From Eopsaltria australis (Eukaryota; Chordata; Aves; Passeriformes; Petroicidae), in assembly GCA_034509425.1 (NCBI GenBank), contig JAVTVJ010000373.1, positions 1,240,001 through 1,304,000 on the forward strand: a stretch of 64,000 nucleotides of DNA, given 5' to 3'. Positions 1 through 11,940 of this stretch are shown here, piece by piece (position 1 is the stretch's first letter; every line of letters starts with the position of its first letter). A model generated the notes under the pieces. It was not told the DNA's origin. It did not search any database and saw only the letters and a program-made list of their open reading frames with translations. Position numbers and translations under genes: made by a program.

Positions 1-717
1 ACTGCCATTTTCAAATATGTGGTTATTCATGTTCGAGTTTATTTAGATATTTTTTCTTGGTCAGTTTGTATAAATTGTTGGATTCTAAGCTCTGCCTCAC
101 TTAAAGTATCATCTTGTACATAAAATGAGAATTTCCCTGGTGTTGTACATGAGTATTTTTATTAATAACACCTTTGGCTGATCTTTTATGGCCTAATTAT
201 GCAATTCGGTAATCTTTAAGATTTTTGCTGACCCATTTGCTCCAAGGGCATCATTTGGCAGAGCCACGTCAGGCTCAGATGTGTTCACTGCAGTTTATCT
301 TCAGAGGCACACGGACACAAATCAGCTGAGGAAATGCTTCATATTGATTTTCTATTGGCATTGGCTGGTTTTATGGTAATGGTAGGTGAGATCTCAGGAT
401 CCATCAACCTCTAGAAAACTCTCAGGGTAACTCTTGAGTTGGCCCTGAGAATAAAACCTAATCAATAAATCACAGAAAACATTTAAAGTTCAAGTTAGCC
501 TTCTCTAGAAAGATAATTGTCCTACTTTTGCTTTATCTCTTTATTAATCACTTCAGGTTTGCAGGCGAGTGAGTTAATTAACAAGGAGCAGGGAAGAAAA
601 TGGAGAAAAGGGGCATTTTATCGGAAATTATTTCGTGTCCCTTCTTTGTCTGGCTCTGTGAATCAGCCTCATCTTAAGCACGTTGCTAACTTGATGTTTC
701 TGACTTGTATTTTTAAG
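1..717 (+). other. CTDSPL: CTDSPL intron (partial), upstream of the penultimate coding exon
   Basis: AT-rich non-coding sequence ending in a TTTTAAG acceptor at 711-717. No exon, microRNA hairpin or recognisable repeat was seen. The intronic miR-26a-1 known from mammalian CTDSPL is not in this stretch, so it would lie further upstream if conserved. Confidence 0.8.
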
Positions 718-903
718 TATGCAGACCCAGTAGCCGACTTACTGGATCGCTGGGGTGTGTTCAGGGCAAGGCTCTTTAGAGAATCCTGTGTTTTCCACCG
801 AGGGAATTACGTGAAGGATCTGAGTCGACTGGGCCGTGAGCTGAGTAAAGTTATTATAGTAGATAATTCTCCTGCATCTTACATCTTCCATCCTGAAAAT
901 GCA
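718..903 (+). CDS. CTDSPL: CTDSPL penultimate coding exon (62 codons, phase 0/0)
   Basis: Acceptor AAG at 715-717 and donor GTAAGT at 904. It encodes a segment from [13 protein letters not shown] to [10 protein letters not shown], including the motif III lysine and the motif IV Asp-Asn of the phosphatase fold. The upstream reading frame from 517 is intron read-through. Confidence 0.95.
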
Positions 904-2816
904 GTAAGTATTGCAAGTACTCGAGCGTAACTTCATCTCTCTGGCCCTCGCCCAGATTTTGTGATTCAGGAAAGAGACTTTTCAGAGCACTGGCTTGTGT
1001 CAGAGTCTGTGTTTTCTTAGGCTGCAGGTGGGTCACTGCCATGACTACTCATGTGCTCTGAGCTTTAGCTGTTGGCTTGAGGTCCAGCAGCTTTGAGAAA
1101 CACCAAGTGGTGTGGAACCTGGAAAACCAACCTAGCTCTAAGAAACAAAGCTGCCCTGCAGCACAGATTTTGTTCTTTGGAGCAGTGATTACAGAGAGAA
1201 TGGTTTGCTTGAACTTCTTTAGGTATTCCCATCTTTTTTCATTGTGAGGAATATTTTATTAGGCAAGATAATGAATGCTTTACTGGTTGCTACTGAGATC
1301 TGCATTTGTGGGTAAGGGAAAGAAAAACAGCTCAAGATCCTGTTGTGTTGTTCTGCTCCTCCCTTAATTATTTTTGTTGTAACTCCATAATTAGAACTGT
1401 TAGTCAATGAGTTGATCAAGATTTAGGAAAGGGCAGGCAGCAGTTCTGTAGGGGAGAGCAGTGAGGAGCAATGTGCATTTTCACTGAGGAGCAATGTGCA
1501 TTTTCACTGTGTGTTTGTAGCTCTCATGGAGAGGTCTGGGGTGCTGCAGCCAGTACAGCTGCTCACATCTGCTTTAGCTGCCAGGGGAGAAGCTAGACCT
1601 CCTTAGATCTGCTGACTTTTAGACAAACCAGGCTGTGCACTGTTTTCTTTGATGTTTTTAAAAGGCTGCCTTCCTTGTGAACTGTTAAAATCAGTGTAGG
1701 AAATCTTTTACTAAGAACACTGCTTTGCACTGTCCTGCCTCTCCAGAGTAGCTTTTTTTTTTTTTGTAACATGAGCTATTTATCTTCCAGCAGTCAGCTT
1801 TCAAGTTCAGATCCTAATATTGTGATGCCCTAAGTGATGTGGCGAAAACATTTTTCTGGTTGGTGCCACACATGGTTTAAAGCTGCCATTTATAATAACC
1901 AGGACTTGTAGCTCTAATTTATGTTCGTGGTTAAAATAAAAAACCTGATCCAAGATCATCATTTGGTATCTCGGAAATCAGTGCCAAGAAAATAATGAGC
2001 TGTAGAAATTTGAGAGATGAATTTAAGGGCCTTGTCAGAGTGGTTTAATCATGTACAGAAAAGTGCTGCTGCCTGACTGATACTCGAGTCTCTGCAGAAA
2101 CCAGAGCTTGTAACAAGATCCAAGATAGTCTTGAAAAGACCTCAGTGTGCTCCCATAATGAAGATACACAGAACACCTTCCCCAAATCCAGCCCACATAT
2201 TTAAGAAGGGTTATTATATGTGTTGTTTTCTGAACCCACTCTCTAGATCTAACATTTTAACCTGAGCACTGTTCTGCCCATGCTGTTAAACATTTCCTCC
2301 AAACCCCATGCCAGAAGGGGTTGTTGCTGCCTGCCTGTGCCTGGTGACTCACTGATAATTCTTAGAGGGGAAAAAAACCAAGATTCGCCTGTAAATAAAG
2401 TGCCAGTGCAGCTTCATAACCTGGATCCTTCCAGTCTGTTCTGGATGCCCAAGGAGGGAGAGCAAGGAGAGCTGCCCAGTGTGGGGTCATGTGGGTCACC
2501 TGGACATGCAGGTGAAGGTCAGCTGTCCTGCTTGGGCTTGGGGCTGAACCTGCTGCTCCACCTGAATGGTAATGAGTAGCTAATTGCCATGATGATGATG
2601 ATGATGGTTACAGAACACCCACACAGACAAAACTCATGTGTCTTTTCCATCATGAAACCTTCTCAGTGTTTGTTGGTTGCTCTGTTTCAGGTGCCTGTGC
2701 AGTCCTGGTTTGATGACATGACAGACACAGAGCTGCTAGATCTTATTCCTTTCTTTGAAGGACTAAGCAAAGAGGAAGAAGTTTACAGTATGCTTCATAA
2801 ACTCTGCAACAGGTAG
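718..2816 (+). CDS. CTDSPL: CTDSPL (CTD small phosphatase-like), 3' part of the gene: last two coding exons
   Basis: CTDSPL (SCP3, HYA22) is a nuclear Mg-dependent HAD-superfamily phosphatase. It removes phosphate from serine in the RNA polymerase II C-terminal domain and helps silence neuronal genes through REST. The window has its final 103 codons in two exons (718-903 and 2691-2816), joined in phase 0. Visible signatures are [12 protein letters not shown], with the HAD motif III lysine, [11 protein letters not shown], with the Asp-Asn pair of motif IV, and the tail [18 protein letters not shown]. The catalytic DxDxT-type motif lies upstream, outside the window. The ending [14 protein letters not shown] is closest to CTDSPL among the paralogues; CTDSP1 and CTDSP2 end differently as I recall them. 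The neighbours VILL and PLCD1 also support CTDSPL over CTDSP1, which sits beside VIL1. Nothing looks broken. Confidence 0.95.
904..2690 (+). other. CTDSPL: CTDSPL last intron
   Basis: A 1.8 kb intron from GTAAGT to a TCTGTTTCAG acceptor. It holds a perfect 23-bp tandem duplication (1463-1508) and a short ATG repeat near 2589. No other gene was seen. Confidence 0.9.
1463..1508. repeat. Perfect 23-bp direct tandem duplication
   Basis: The unit starting GAGGAGCAATGTGCAT occurs at 1463-1485 and again, identically, at 1486-1508. Lack of divergence suggests a recent duplication, or an assembly stutter. Confidence 0.95.
2691..2816 (+). CDS. CTDSPL: CTDSPL terminal coding exon
   Basis: The acceptor is TGTTTCAG at 2683-2690. 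There are 41 codons from [15 protein letters not shown] to the C-terminus MLHKLCNR, with a TAG stop at 2814-2816. The upstream in-frame ATG run at 2589 is intronic. Confidence 0.95.
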
Positions 2817-5720
2817 CCCTTAACTCTGACTGACTCCTGCTCCTAGATTGCAGTTGCTAGAGGCTGTCTCCATCTCTTTCAGCTCTTTCAAATGTAAGCT
2901 TTGGGGAGGTCACCCCTGTCAGAAGTGCTACTCTTGATCTTCCTGTTACATTGGACACGAAGGACAATCATGAGTGATGCTATTAAGCCTTCAGAAGCCT
3001 GACTCCTAAGGTCATGTGTTCAGACTACTTTTTTAAAGGAAAAAAAAAAAAGAAGCTATTTTAAATGGGACTCTTTTAATTAATTTCATAAATGGACATC
3101 TTTTACTGGATCAGCTTTTCTTAAAACATGCCAAAAAAAGAAGCTTGTATTTCAGCAGTTGAATTTCTCTCCCTTTCTTCCCCTCCCACTATGCAGACAA
3201 TTTTACCCCCCTGCTTAGAGCAGTTGACCTGACTCTGAATTTTTTCTTACAGAATGAAGTGCCTTTTTGAATGTTATTTTAAGATAAAAAAAAAATTCAT
3301 TTTTGTATAAGACGTATTTCCAGACATCTTTTAGTCTTGTATTGTCTAAATGCTTTAAAAGGAAAAAGGAAAAAAATTTTATAGAGCACTGTAATATATA
3401 ACAAAGGAAAAAGTTGAAACCAAGATGCTGGGTTCCTGTCTCCACGATGACATTAAGTTGTGTTACACTTTGTCACGCTCAGAAGGTTCAGGCGTCCCTG
3501 GGAGGGGTGAATTGGGGTCATTAACAGGGTTGTTTCACTGATGAGGATTTTGGGCACAGTTTTAAAACATATCTGCAGTTGTTTTAGTATTTAGGGAGTG
3601 ATGGAGTTGAGGAATCGAGGTGGCTGATAGACCTAAAGCACCTTTAATTCCAGACAGATGAAGTTCTGCTGTCTCTGCTTACGCACAACTGCCATGCCTC
3701 TTCTTTTTTGGAAAAACCATTATCTTGGGAGAATGGCGAGGAGATCTATTTATTAGTTTAAGATTCTTTTTCTCAAAACAACCCGTCTGGGTAAGCTGGA
3801 TCTGTATTGAGCTGTTTGGAGTACTTTTTTCTTTTAATTGCTGCTACTGTATACTCACCAAATGGAGTTGACCATCGGCTGTTATACTGTTTTTGCCACT
3901 GTGCCTGTGCTATGAGATATTTTCTGTAAGCTGCAAACTTGGGCAATAAATAAAATGCAGGCTTCATAACCCACCCCCATGGATTAATCCATTGGTATCT
4001 GATATACCAGAGAACCCAGTTAAAGGTGACCTGTAAAGGATATTCCTTTTAAATTTTTTTTTCAATTAAGATGAAGCCTTCTCCTTTCTTTGATATATGA
4101 AAATGCAGAAAGTATTTTGCCCACACCTTTGATTTGTATTTCTTTTCCCCCAAGGTGTAAGGTGCAGATTAGGAGCTGTATCAAGTCCTGCTGGAAGGGC
4201 AGAAGTCACTAGCCTAGACTAAAATTGGTCCTCTGGCTTTGGAGTTGAGTTAGACTCATCTCTGAATCTGAGAGTTTGCTTAACATCTTCTGCAGTGCCA
4301 TAGGTATCCTTTCAGATGAATGATTTTTAAATATTTCATGCCTTTGAAGAACAAGGCACACCTTTTTTTTCCCACCCCTTTCCAGTGTCACCTTTCAGTT
4401 ATTGTCCACAGCAGAAATCTGCAAACATAAAAAGTGCAGCTGCGTTTGGCTGTCATCAGAGAAGACTAAATGGACTATTTGGTGCTTCTAATTAGCCTCG
4501 TGCTAAATTCTGAATTGTAGACCCCCTTTGCCTTTTCTCTTTCCCTCGAAAAGTCCTGATGACTTGGGGGGAAAAAAAAAAAAAAAAAAGCAAATTCTTT
4601 GCGATGGACTCAGCTTGTGACCCTTGTCTCAAAACCATCGGTGAAGCAGCTTAACAAATCCATGCCAGAGGGGCAGGCCAGTCTGCACAGGCAGCAAGTG
4701 GGTGGTGGTGGGTGCAGTGTCAAACTGAGCCCCCCTTGCAGTGCAGCTGTGCTCCAGCTGTGCTCCAGCTGTGGCTGGGCCCAGGGGTGCTGGAGGCGGT
4801 CCCGTCACACCCGTGAGTCTGTACAGCATCACCCTTTTGTTTCTTAACCAGCTGGCATCACCTTAGTACTGTATGAATTTGTGCCACAACAAAAAGATGA
4901 ACTGTCGAGTTTAAAAATCAAAAATTAAAAAAAAAAATAAAAAGCCTACTTTGTTTAAAAATATAAAGAAAAAAAAAAAAAACAAGAAAAGGACATATGG
5001 ATTCTGGTTAGTCCATTAACGTTTACTTTCAGTTTGAGATGGTTTAATTTTGTATTTGACTCCAGAGGAATGAAACTGTAAGCTGCCAAAAAAAAAAAAA
5101 AAAAAAAGAACTTGTTCTCTGAGCAGTATTTTCAACTGTGCCTGTGGCTCCTGGGCCCCAGTGCAGTTTGCAGGGAAGTTTTCAGGTTGTAGTTAGTCGT
5201 GCAGGTATGAGAGGAATGGCTGAAGAAATTCAAAGACTTTTTCTCGTTAGCATTAGACCAAACAATCAGACAGTGAATAAATAACTCACGAGCCAGGGCC
5301 GTGTGACAGTTGTGACCTGTTGGATGTGAGACAAACCATGTCACCCGTGTGCATCTCTGAAAGCAGCGATTTCATGAACCAGTTGCCTTAAGTCTGTGAA
5401 TGAATGTTGATTATATTATTAAAGTGTCTTGTATTGTTTTCAAATCCACATAGAATGGGCAACTGAACTTCTGCACGAGCCTCTGGAGGAATGGTTCTGA
5501 TGGTGTCCTGTACAACCAGACTTGTACTGTATTATTTTGGCTCTTAAAATCCCCAAATTTAAAAAAAAAAAAAAACCTTAATACAGCATTAAAATGACAC
5601 TTGGTGACAATACAAAGACAAAAAACTTAGCACAGCTTTGATCTCTGTTAGTATTAAGAGTATTTTCTATAAGTTCTGATGAATTCTATTTTTTTTGTTA
5701 ACCCACCCAGCTCGTGTGGA

Positions 5721-5726
5721 AATAAA
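5721..5726 (+). terminator. Candidate polyadenylation signal AATAAA (CTDSPL, proximal)
   Basis: AATAAA followed by ACTCAGAGTGCTCTG, with TG-rich sequence downstream around 5750-5800. It would give a 3' UTR of about 2.9 kb. Confidence 0.35.
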
Positions 5727-6770
5727 ACTCAGAGTGCTCTGTAATCAGATTTGGACACCCCTGGGTATTCAGATTTGGCCAAAGGGATCAAACTGTCACA
5801 GTTGTTTATTTTGACACTATCATCATACTTGAAATTTCAAGTGTTGAGTTTGCGTGGATACACATACGCTATATACTTAGAGTTTCTAGATTTTAACAAA
5901 GCAATAGAGTTCTGTCCATAAAGTCGGAGAACGAGTGGAATGTTTCTAAAATTTGCAATACGGGTATTTGATTGTATTTTAAATACAAGATTTAAAAAAA
6001 AAAAACTCAAATAGAAAAAAATAAAAAAACTTACTTCCTAAATCTCTTGCATATTTTGAAGTGCAGTTAGTGCATGCAGGTCACCAGGGCTGTTATAAAC
6101 CCTGGGTTTCAGTTCTATTTCTGGATATTATAGAAAGAATAAAAACCCTTTTCCCGGTTGGTCATTTTAAAGAGATGCTGCCTGGCCTGAAGTTCTGTTG
6201 TCCTTTTTATGTTGGGTTCAAAAACGGTTTTTTGCCTGTATAGGTATTTTTAAATTAAGCTGTAAGGCAGAATGCCTTAGACCCTTGAAACCCAACGGGA
6301 GTGTTTAACAATGAAATTGCCATTTGTAACCTTAGGGCTGTGCACAGGATCCTCGCTCACACCAAGGAGCGTGGCAGGCTGGGTATGGGGGAGATGGTGG
6401 CAAAATGTACAAATATTGCTGTGTTCATTTAGGTAGCTTTGGAAGAATAATTTGTCTCTTTGTTTCGCCCTTTTTGATCTTTATTAAAACAGCAAAAGTT
6501 ATTATACGTGGAAGAAACTCAACAACCTGGAGACGTTTTTGGTTGTCGGTGTACGCAATCACTTTTCTTACAGCATGATTTTGATTAGACTGGTTGGGGA
6601 CAATAAAGTATCTAAATGACACTGGTGTGTGCTGATGTTGCAGCTTTTGAAATTTCAGTGTAAAAACATAAATAACAAAAAAAAACCAAAAAAAAAAACC
6701 AAGAAAAAGAATCTGTAGCTCTGTGACTTCCGAAGGCGTTACCCTCTGTTGGACAGATTGTTTTTAACCT

Positions 6771-6776
6771 AATAAA
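6771..6776 (+). terminator. Candidate polyadenylation signal AATAAA (CTDSPL, middle)
   Basis: AATAAA after a T-rich stretch, followed by GTTTGTGCC and TGTGATGTTTTTTTG, a fitting GU/U-rich downstream element. It would give a 3' UTR of about 4 kb. Confidence 0.45.
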
Positions 6777-7660
6777 CCACAGTTCCGCACAGCCCTATTT
6801 GTAAAACAAAAACAAGTTTGTGCCTCTGATTCCAAGGTGCTGTGATGTTTTTTTGCCTTTGTGGGGCGAGGAGGGGCAGGTGAGACTGGCGTGGGGCAAT
6901 TGCTTCAAAATCTCTGGGCTAACTATGCAAAACCAGCTGTCAGTTTTCTGTTTCACATGATGTTGTAAAATCCCAGCTGACTCTCTCTTACTTCTTGTTA
7001 AAGATCTATTGGGAACTCCTTAACAGAGGAGTAAGCAATGGAAATGTTTCTTTCTTTCTTTTTTTCCTCTTTTTTTTTTTTTCCTTATGATGGAGCTGTT
7101 TACACTTTGATGCAATGAACAATCCAGCAATACTTGAGAAACACTACAGATACCATATGAGTGTTTGCAGGAGAGAGGAGTGTTGTCAATCAGGTATTGA
7201 ATGGTTTCTTTACTGTCACAAATAAAAAATTTTAACAATATAGTTACTTGTGCATGTAATACTTCTCTGGGAAAAAGCATTCTTGCACTTCTCCTCCAGA
7301 AACAGGTACTGCCCTAATTCAGAAGGGACTTTTCCTGCTAGTGCACATCCACGTTAGAGGAGAAAATCACCCATCTCTGTCCCACCCTCCTCCCCCTCTC
7401 CTCTTTCTCAGTCACGTGCAGGACTCCTCAGTGGCTGCCCTGGCACCTGCTTGTGCAAACAGAGCTGATGAACTACTGATGAACTCTGCTAAATAAATTG
7501 GTGGCGACTCTTGCAGATGTTCCAGCTATTTAGATCTCTTGGATGAGATCATACAATAATTTGTTCAAGTCTCAAAGCTGTGTGACTTCTTTTGAAGGGC
7601 TTACTTCAGCTACTTGAATAGCTGTTCTTAACATCACTGCCATATCCACATGAATATCTG

Positions 7661-7666
7661 AATAAA
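7661..7666 (+). terminator. Candidate polyadenylation signal AATAAA (CTDSPL, distal)
   Basis: AATAAAACATTTTATTTGG, with T/G-rich sequence behind it. It lies near the last AT-rich sequence before the composition changes. It is an alternative distal end. Confidence 0.35.
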
Positions 7667-7690
7667 ACATTTTATTTGGTTGGAAAGATC

Positions 7691-10165
7691 TATTTTGGGA
7701 CTTTGTAACTGACACAGTAAGACTTAGGCAGAGCCTTCCTTTCTAGGAAAAGGCACATATTATTGATGCTTTATGAGCAGAAAACCTCAGGCCTGTTGGA
7801 ATAAGCAGCTGGCTCCAGATTGCACATTAGATGCAATTAAAAATATTTTCTAGTTAGTCCTGTGATCAGTTGGAATGACCTGAGCTGCCTTTACTTTGTA
7901 CTGGTTGGTCAGGGTTTTGCTTTTTTTTTTTAGGTTTGGTTTTGTTTTTAATTTTACCAGTCTGCTTAGCTGCTACTTAGGATAAAGATGCCTTTCTTTT
8001 TTTCACTTGGTAAAACAAGTGTTTCAAAATTCATAAAACAGCTCATTTATAGTGGTGAGAAAGATCCTTTTGTTCTGTGCTGACAGAAACCGAGTGTCTG
8101 CAGAACTGAATACACAATAGTCTATACACCTATGGGCTTTTTTCCCCCCTTTTTGTTGTCTTTTGACTCAGAAGGAAAGCCAAGTGCTCTGCAATTCCCT
8201 GCAGGATGGGGTGGGGCTGTTCCAGGTGGGATGCAGCCTCCAGCAGTTTTCCTGGCGAGCAACCTTCACCATCCAGACTCCCCACCAGCCCAGCCATGCT
8301 GACAGGAGCCCAGGCAAAGTTCCCCTGGACTCCTGAGGTTCTGCTGGAGAAATGATCTGTGGGTGACCCATTGGTTTGGAAGGTTGGCAGCCTTGGGAAG
8401 CTCCCAGGGATTTTGTTGGGAAGGAGCTGTGCTGGGAGCGGGGTGTCCATGATCGATGCTATGTTCAGGGGCATTCCTGAGGCATGGGACACACAGAGGT
8501 CAGTGTGGCTCCACAGGGCAGCTTTGCCTCTGCAGTGCACCCCAGTATCCAAAGAGGGGGGTTTCCCATGGCTAAAATGAGATCAGACTGAGTTTGGGAG
8601 GTGGAGCTGTGTCTGTGTCCCCCCCCCCCCCCCCCACTGCTCTCCCCAAACCAGCATCACTGTTTTGCACCCACCTTTTGATTTAATGACCTGGACACAT
8701 CTGATGGGGATGGAAATGGCAGGAAAAGCTGGACACAAGCACAGCACTGCTGGCACCAGTCAGCCTCATCACCTCGGGGTGGAGCCCAGCAAGGACGAGG
8801 CTGCTGCTGCTCAAAGGCAAACAGAGGAGTCACCACTCGGCCAGAAACGTGTCACCCCTCTGCAGAACCTCTGTCCCTCCAGATAATGAGGGGTGATCCT
8901 TTTGTCCCTACAAACGTGATGTCACCACCTCTGGATTCCCAGCCTTTCAGTAAATGTTACACTCGGAAGGTCGGGGGTTGTTGGGGGAGTTGCTGGCTTG
9001 ACAATGGGTTGTTTTCTTTGATTTTAATGAGCTTTTGTGATGAAACCCGTATTTCTTTACAGTGTAACCTTGTAGATTTTTTTTTTCATGCTTTGATTCA
9101 GTTTGACAATAAACTATCTGTGTTATTTTTTTCATTCTCTCCATGTCTGATAATGCAAATCGTTTAGGTCTGTTCCCAGAAATCCGCCTTTCTCTGTCCT
9201 CATGCAATTCTCCATGGGGGAAACCTTGGGAGGGGGAAGCAAAGACTTCAGAGAATCAGGCCAGGAAGTTCTCATTCCATTCTTCTCACAAGTCTTTGGA
9301 GCTGCTGGGCTTTCATAAAGATGAAAGCCTTGACTGCTGAGCACCAAGGCCTTCTTCCTCTGGCAGCAGATCTGGCAGAAGGGTTCAGCTCCTGTTCTTT
9401 TTTGGTTAACCTGCAGAGGTCTGGATAAATCCACCTGGCTGCTTTCCAAAGCCACTGAAGCCAGAGCTGAGAAAAGGAGCAAGATCCTGGATTGTGGGAG
9501 GAGATAAGAGGGCAGGAGGAAATGCGATGGTGGCTGGTGGTGTTTCTGTACAAACCCTTTTCAGTCCTTGCATGCAGCACCCCTTGTATTGCATTCACAG
9601 CATCCCTGAAGCTGCTGTTTTGGTTCCTTACCTGCCTGTCCTGGGTTTTTAGGGATAAACGGGGCTGAGAGTAGATCAGCAGCTGACCTGGCACAGGTCT
9701 TGGGTCACCCAGTCTGCAGCCAAACATTAATTCTCTGAGGGAAAGGAGAGGCTGGGGGAGCTGCCTTCTGGGGCTGCATTGGTTCAAGGTGCCCACGTGA
9801 GGCCGTTTCTCACCTGGCACATCTCAAGGCAGGTCTGCATGGAAGCATCAGGCTGAAGAAGGGTGGTTGCAAGTTAAGCTTTTGCTGGAAGACAAACCCA
9901 CAGAAAGATGAAAGTCTGGCATTTTTATGAGTGTTTCTAATAGAAAAAATCATTTTATAAATGCTATTAGGTTTTTTCCTTCCCTAATCTCTACCTAATC
10001 CCTTGGCTAATACCTGCTGTACCCTCGGAGGCTGAGAACCAGAGATTTGTCTAAAATTGATCTGTGGGGTTTTTAGTGCATCGGAAATGGGCCATCTTTT
10101 TCCTTCACAAGCAAATGCATCTAGAAGAAGAGGGGAAGATTCTTGTCAAGACCTGATCCCATTTA
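7691..10165. other. Intergenic sequence, no gene recognised
   Basis: Open frames here (up to 182 codons on the minus strand at 9272-9820) have no recognisable domain, no conserved splice structure, and overlap frames on the other strand. A C17 homopolymer lies at 8619-8635. An AATAAA at 9108 precedes T-rich sequence but has no assigned transcript. Confidence 0.6.
8619..8635. repeat. C17 homopolymer
   Basis: Seventeen C in a row, ending before ACTGCTCTCCCC. The length is prone to sequencing error. Confidence 0.9.
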
Positions 10166-10215
10166 ATCAGAGAATGGTAGAATCATTTTGGTTGGAAAAG
10201 AGTCACAGCTGAGAG
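10166..10215 (-). mobile_element. Short CR1-like LINE 3' fragment
   Basis: AGAATGGTAGAATCATTTTG followed by GTTGGAAAAGAG resembles the reverse complement of a CR1 3' terminus. Only about 50 bp is recognisable. Confidence 0.5.
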
Positions 10216-11694
10216 GGACCAGGTGCTGTGTAGGAGTAGGGCTGAGGCTGAGCATGGACAGGTCCTGACAGGGCTGGAGCTCTGTGACCCCTGACTTTCC
10301 TTCTGATTTTTCCTCTAAATAGTGACTGGAGCTTTGGTGTCACTGGAACCCTCTGTAACACACCTTAGTAACTCAGAGCAGGTTCAGATGAGTGAGCACC
10401 CACTGGTCTGATCCCTGATCTTGGAATAATAACCAGAGGCACCAGGCAAATTCTTGGGATGATGCCTGTGGTTGGAAAACAATTGGATTGTTGCATCCCC
10501 AAAAGAAGGATGAGGGAGGAAGGTCTGCAGGGCCTTCGTGGCTCTGGATTGGAGTGGTCCAAGCCGCGGCATGATCTGGCAGTGGGAGCATTTGGCTTTG
10601 ATGGATCTGTGATGGAGGTCTTGGAAAAAAAGCAGGGTTTTGGAGGCTGTGGCCATGCAGGGCCCGGTCACACCACGAGATGGTGCAGCCGCGCAGCGCT
10701 GCCTTTTAAAGGCGCCGTAGGGGAAATTTAAAAGACATTATCTGGAGTAAGAGCATCTCCACAGCTTTGGATGTCTGAGAGCCCTGCCAGGACTGTGCTC
10801 CACAGGTCCATGGATAACGCCTTCCTTCAGGTAAAAATCTCTTTTGGTATTTCAGAAGCAATTTCTTTATTTGCCCAATTATTCCTGAGTTTCCTTTGAG
10901 AAAGGAACCGATGGCTCCACACCTGAATGCAGGATAAGTACTCATGATCATTGTAGTCACTGATTATTTCTTCTGTGAAAATGCAGAAATATGTGATCAG
11001 CACAGCAAAATAAAAGAGGGAAATCAGCACTGCTCAAATACTTGAGTTCTAAATTATGTCCTCACACCTCCCCTAGTGTGCTAAACCTTTTCTTCCTCCA
11101 AAAGCTTTGTTGCTCACCCATTTTTTTATTTTTTTTTAAAACAACATCATTTAAAATCGGGATTTGGCTGAAGTACACGAGGAGAGCTGTGGACAAATGT
11201 TGAATCTCCAGGAGGGGGAGGGAAAAAAAAGAAGAAATAGAAGTGGTGCCAAGCTGGCAGGTGTGTGACAAAGCACATTCCCTGTGCCAGTTCCGCTCCC
11301 TGCCCATGCCCAGCGCATGGGGGCGAGGGGACAGGGCAGCCAGGGGGACAGGGACAGGGACCCAGCCTGGACCAAAAGGGTTGGACCTTTCCAGGAATGG
11401 ACCCTACACCTGCAGGGCTGCCTCTCCTATTAGTGCCAGCAGCATCTGCTTTCACATTCCGAACACCCTCATGGGTTTTTTGGGAGAAGGAAGGGGGGGG
11501 GGGGGGGTTTCCAAGCCATCAGCCCCCTTTTCCTTGGCTTTCTGCTCTCCTGGCAGGCTCCTTCCCACCTGGAAGTGAGGAAATACTGGAGGAGTGAGGT
11601 CCCTGCTGCCTGGAGATGAGAAGGCTCAGGAGACCCCTCATCCCAGCACCCCAGTGCTGAAAGGTGCTGCAAAGAGGATGGAGGCTCCTTCCCA
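10216..11694. other. Intergenic sequence with a GC-rich patch and a G15 run
   Basis: A locally CpG-rich patch at about 10560-10735 contains GCAGCCGCGCAGCGCTGCC and CTTTTAAAGGCGCC. A G15 homopolymer lies at 11493-11507. No coding exon was recognised. Confidence 0.5.
11493..11507. repeat. G15 homopolymer
   Basis: Fifteen G in a row between AGAAGGAA and TTTCCAAGCC. It can form a G-quadruplex in principle and its length is easily miscalled. Confidence 0.9.
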
Positions 11695-11940
11695 CAGAGC
11701 CACAGAGAAGACAACAAGGAATGGCTACCAGTTGCCCCAGAAAAGGTTTTATCTTGACACAAGAAATTTTTACAGTGAGAATCAAGGAGAAAACTTCCCC
11801 AGGGATGTGGTTGAGTACCCATGGCTGGAGGATTTCAAAATGTGACTGAAAAATAAGGAAAACCTCACCTAGGCTCCCTTTCCATGAGAGATGATCAAGA
11901 TGTCCTTCAGACTGGGCTGTTCTTTGATTCTCTGATTCCC
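11695..11940 (+). mobile_element. Diverged CR1 LINE 3' fragment
   Basis: GGTTTTATCTTGACACAAG, then CCCAGGGATGTGGTTGAG, then a GATGATCAAGATGTCCTTC end with TTGATTCTCTGATTC follows the order of CR1 3' ends. Only the non-coding tail region is left. Confidence 0.55.

Larger units (their letters stand above)
2817..7690 (+). other. CTDSPL: CTDSPL 3' UTR (3' limit uncertain)
   Basis: AT-rich sequence with many A-runs and no supported coding region follows the CTDSPL stop. AATAAA signals occur at 3945, 5721, 6602, 6771, 7492 and 7661. Mammalian CTDSPL has a 3' UTR of several kilobases, so the true end is likely between about 5.75 and 7.69 kb. The composition turns GC-richer after about 8.1 kb, which supports an end before then. 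A further AATAAA at 9108 cannot be excluded. Confidence 0.55.

Noticed and set aside
517..717. Upstream part of the 137-codon frame before the CTDSPL exon
   Set aside because: It is intron read-through. The AG at 716-717 and loss of homology before Tyr at 718 place the exon start there.
1..2690. Intronic microRNA miR-26a-1
   Set aside because: Mammalian CTDSPL hosts it, but its mature sequence is not in the intron parts present here. It should lie in an earlier intron outside the window.
9272..9820. 182-codon minus-strand open frame
   Set aside because: No recognisable domain, overlapped by other frames, low-complexity composition typical of chance frames in GC-balanced intergenic DNA.
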